Source: Fragilaria radians
Lineage: Eukaryota > Bacillariophyta > Fragilariophyceae > Fragilariales > Fragilariaceae
Direction: 5' to 3'
NCBI GenBank assembly: GCA_900642245.1
Contig: CAAAJI010000065.1
Location: 58,428-100,057 of the forward strand
DNA length: 41,630 nt
Shown: positions 41,196 through 41,630 of the stretch, piece after piece
Numbering within the stretch: position 1 is the first letter of the stretch
Layout of the letters: the number at the start of each line of letters is the position of its first letter
Position numbers and translations under genes: made by a program
The notes under the pieces: model-generated
The model's input: the letters and a program-made list of their open reading frames with translations, nothing else
The model's database searches: none
What the model was told of the DNA's origin: nothing

Positions 41196-41630
41196 CGTAA
41201 AAATAGATATATGATTTTAAGCTTCTCCTTAGTTTTTATTCCTTTAAAAATAAGACTTTTATTTTTTCTAAGACTTTATTCTTTTCTTAGAAAAATCAGA
41301 TTCTTTTTGGTAGGCTATTGATACCACGAGAATTGTGGTATGTATATCAGATATGCAATTGCCTCAATTTTGAATTGTACATCATTTTGTATGTGTGAAG
41401 GTCATTTTCAATCTATGTCTTGTAGCTCAGACTTCAAGAAGAATCTATAATTTGATATTAATTGAGCCGGAGTTTGGCTGTAGGGTTGCCGTTAAGATAT
41501 TATCTATCACTGAATAATTGGATTTTACTTTTTTAGATTTTCAACATTCTCTGTCTTCTTGTATATCACATTGGAAATTTAGGCCCACTTTCATCTATAG
41601 CTCTCCAATGTCTTATTCCATACAACATCC
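41196..41630. other. Right-hand end, no gene seen
   Basis: About 435 bp, very AT-rich with repeated aagactttt/tttttctaagac motifs near 41245-41295. It would be upstream of the broken frame at 40936-41195. No coding or RNA feature is supported. Confidence 0.45.

Overview
The window looks like nuclear DNA of a diatom, or at least of a photosynthetic stramenopile. It is AT-rich and has spliceosomal introns of about 85-340 bp with GT..AG ends. It carries a plastid-type fibrillin with a signal-peptide plus transit-peptide leader, a phytotransferrin-like (ISIP2A/Fea1) iron protein, a mitochondrial gamma-carbonic-anhydrase-type complex I subunit, kinesin-light-chain-like TPR proteins and decayed Ty1/copia elements. 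No bacterial operon structure, rRNA, convincing tRNA or CRISPR array was seen. The species cannot be named from the sequence alone.

Layout. 1-1825 (+): C-terminal, TPR-rich part of a large COG3899-type ATPase whose 5' end lies outside the window. 1826-4605: no gene recognised. 4606-5949 (+): PAP/fibrillin-family plastid protein. 6368-8536 (-): DEAH-box RNA helicase Prp43/DHX15, divergent from 9118-10782 (+): ABC1/ADCK2-like atypical kinase, which converges on 10930-11901 (-): HMG-box protein. 11902-20696: a gene-poor block with at least two diverged copia relics (minus strand) and short hairpin-bearing direct repeats. 20697-22574 (-): glutaminyl cyclase with two in-frame introns. 24221-26311 and 26826-28952 (+): tandem paralogous TPR proteins. 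29062-30745 (+): adenylosuccinate lyase, one intron and one apparent frameshift. 31492-33673 (+): phytotransferrin-like protein, two introns and one apparent frameshift. 33674-37177: non-coding with local repeats. 37178-37948 (+): CKS1, three exons. 38329-39538 (-): gamma-CA-like protein, three exons. 39539-41630: mostly non-coding, with one unrecognised broken reading frame.

How the genes relate. These are mostly unrelated housekeeping genes: RNA processing (Prp43), purine synthesis (ADSL), cell cycle (CKS1), mitochondrial complex I (gamma-CA) and mitochondrial lipid/quinone biology (ADCK2-like). The lineage-typical genes are the plastid fibrillin, the iron-uptake phytotransferrin and the tandem TPR pair. 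I see no clear multi-gene novel system. The most notable signals are: a gene-conversion-like tract in the TPR pair; two spliceable introns in the cyclase whose lengths are multiples of three and contain no stop; similar one-base frame breaks in two adjacent conserved genes (ADSL at its catalytic loop, and the phytotransferrin); a metal-ligand loss in the gamma-CA; and a copia relic bracketed by hairpin repeats.
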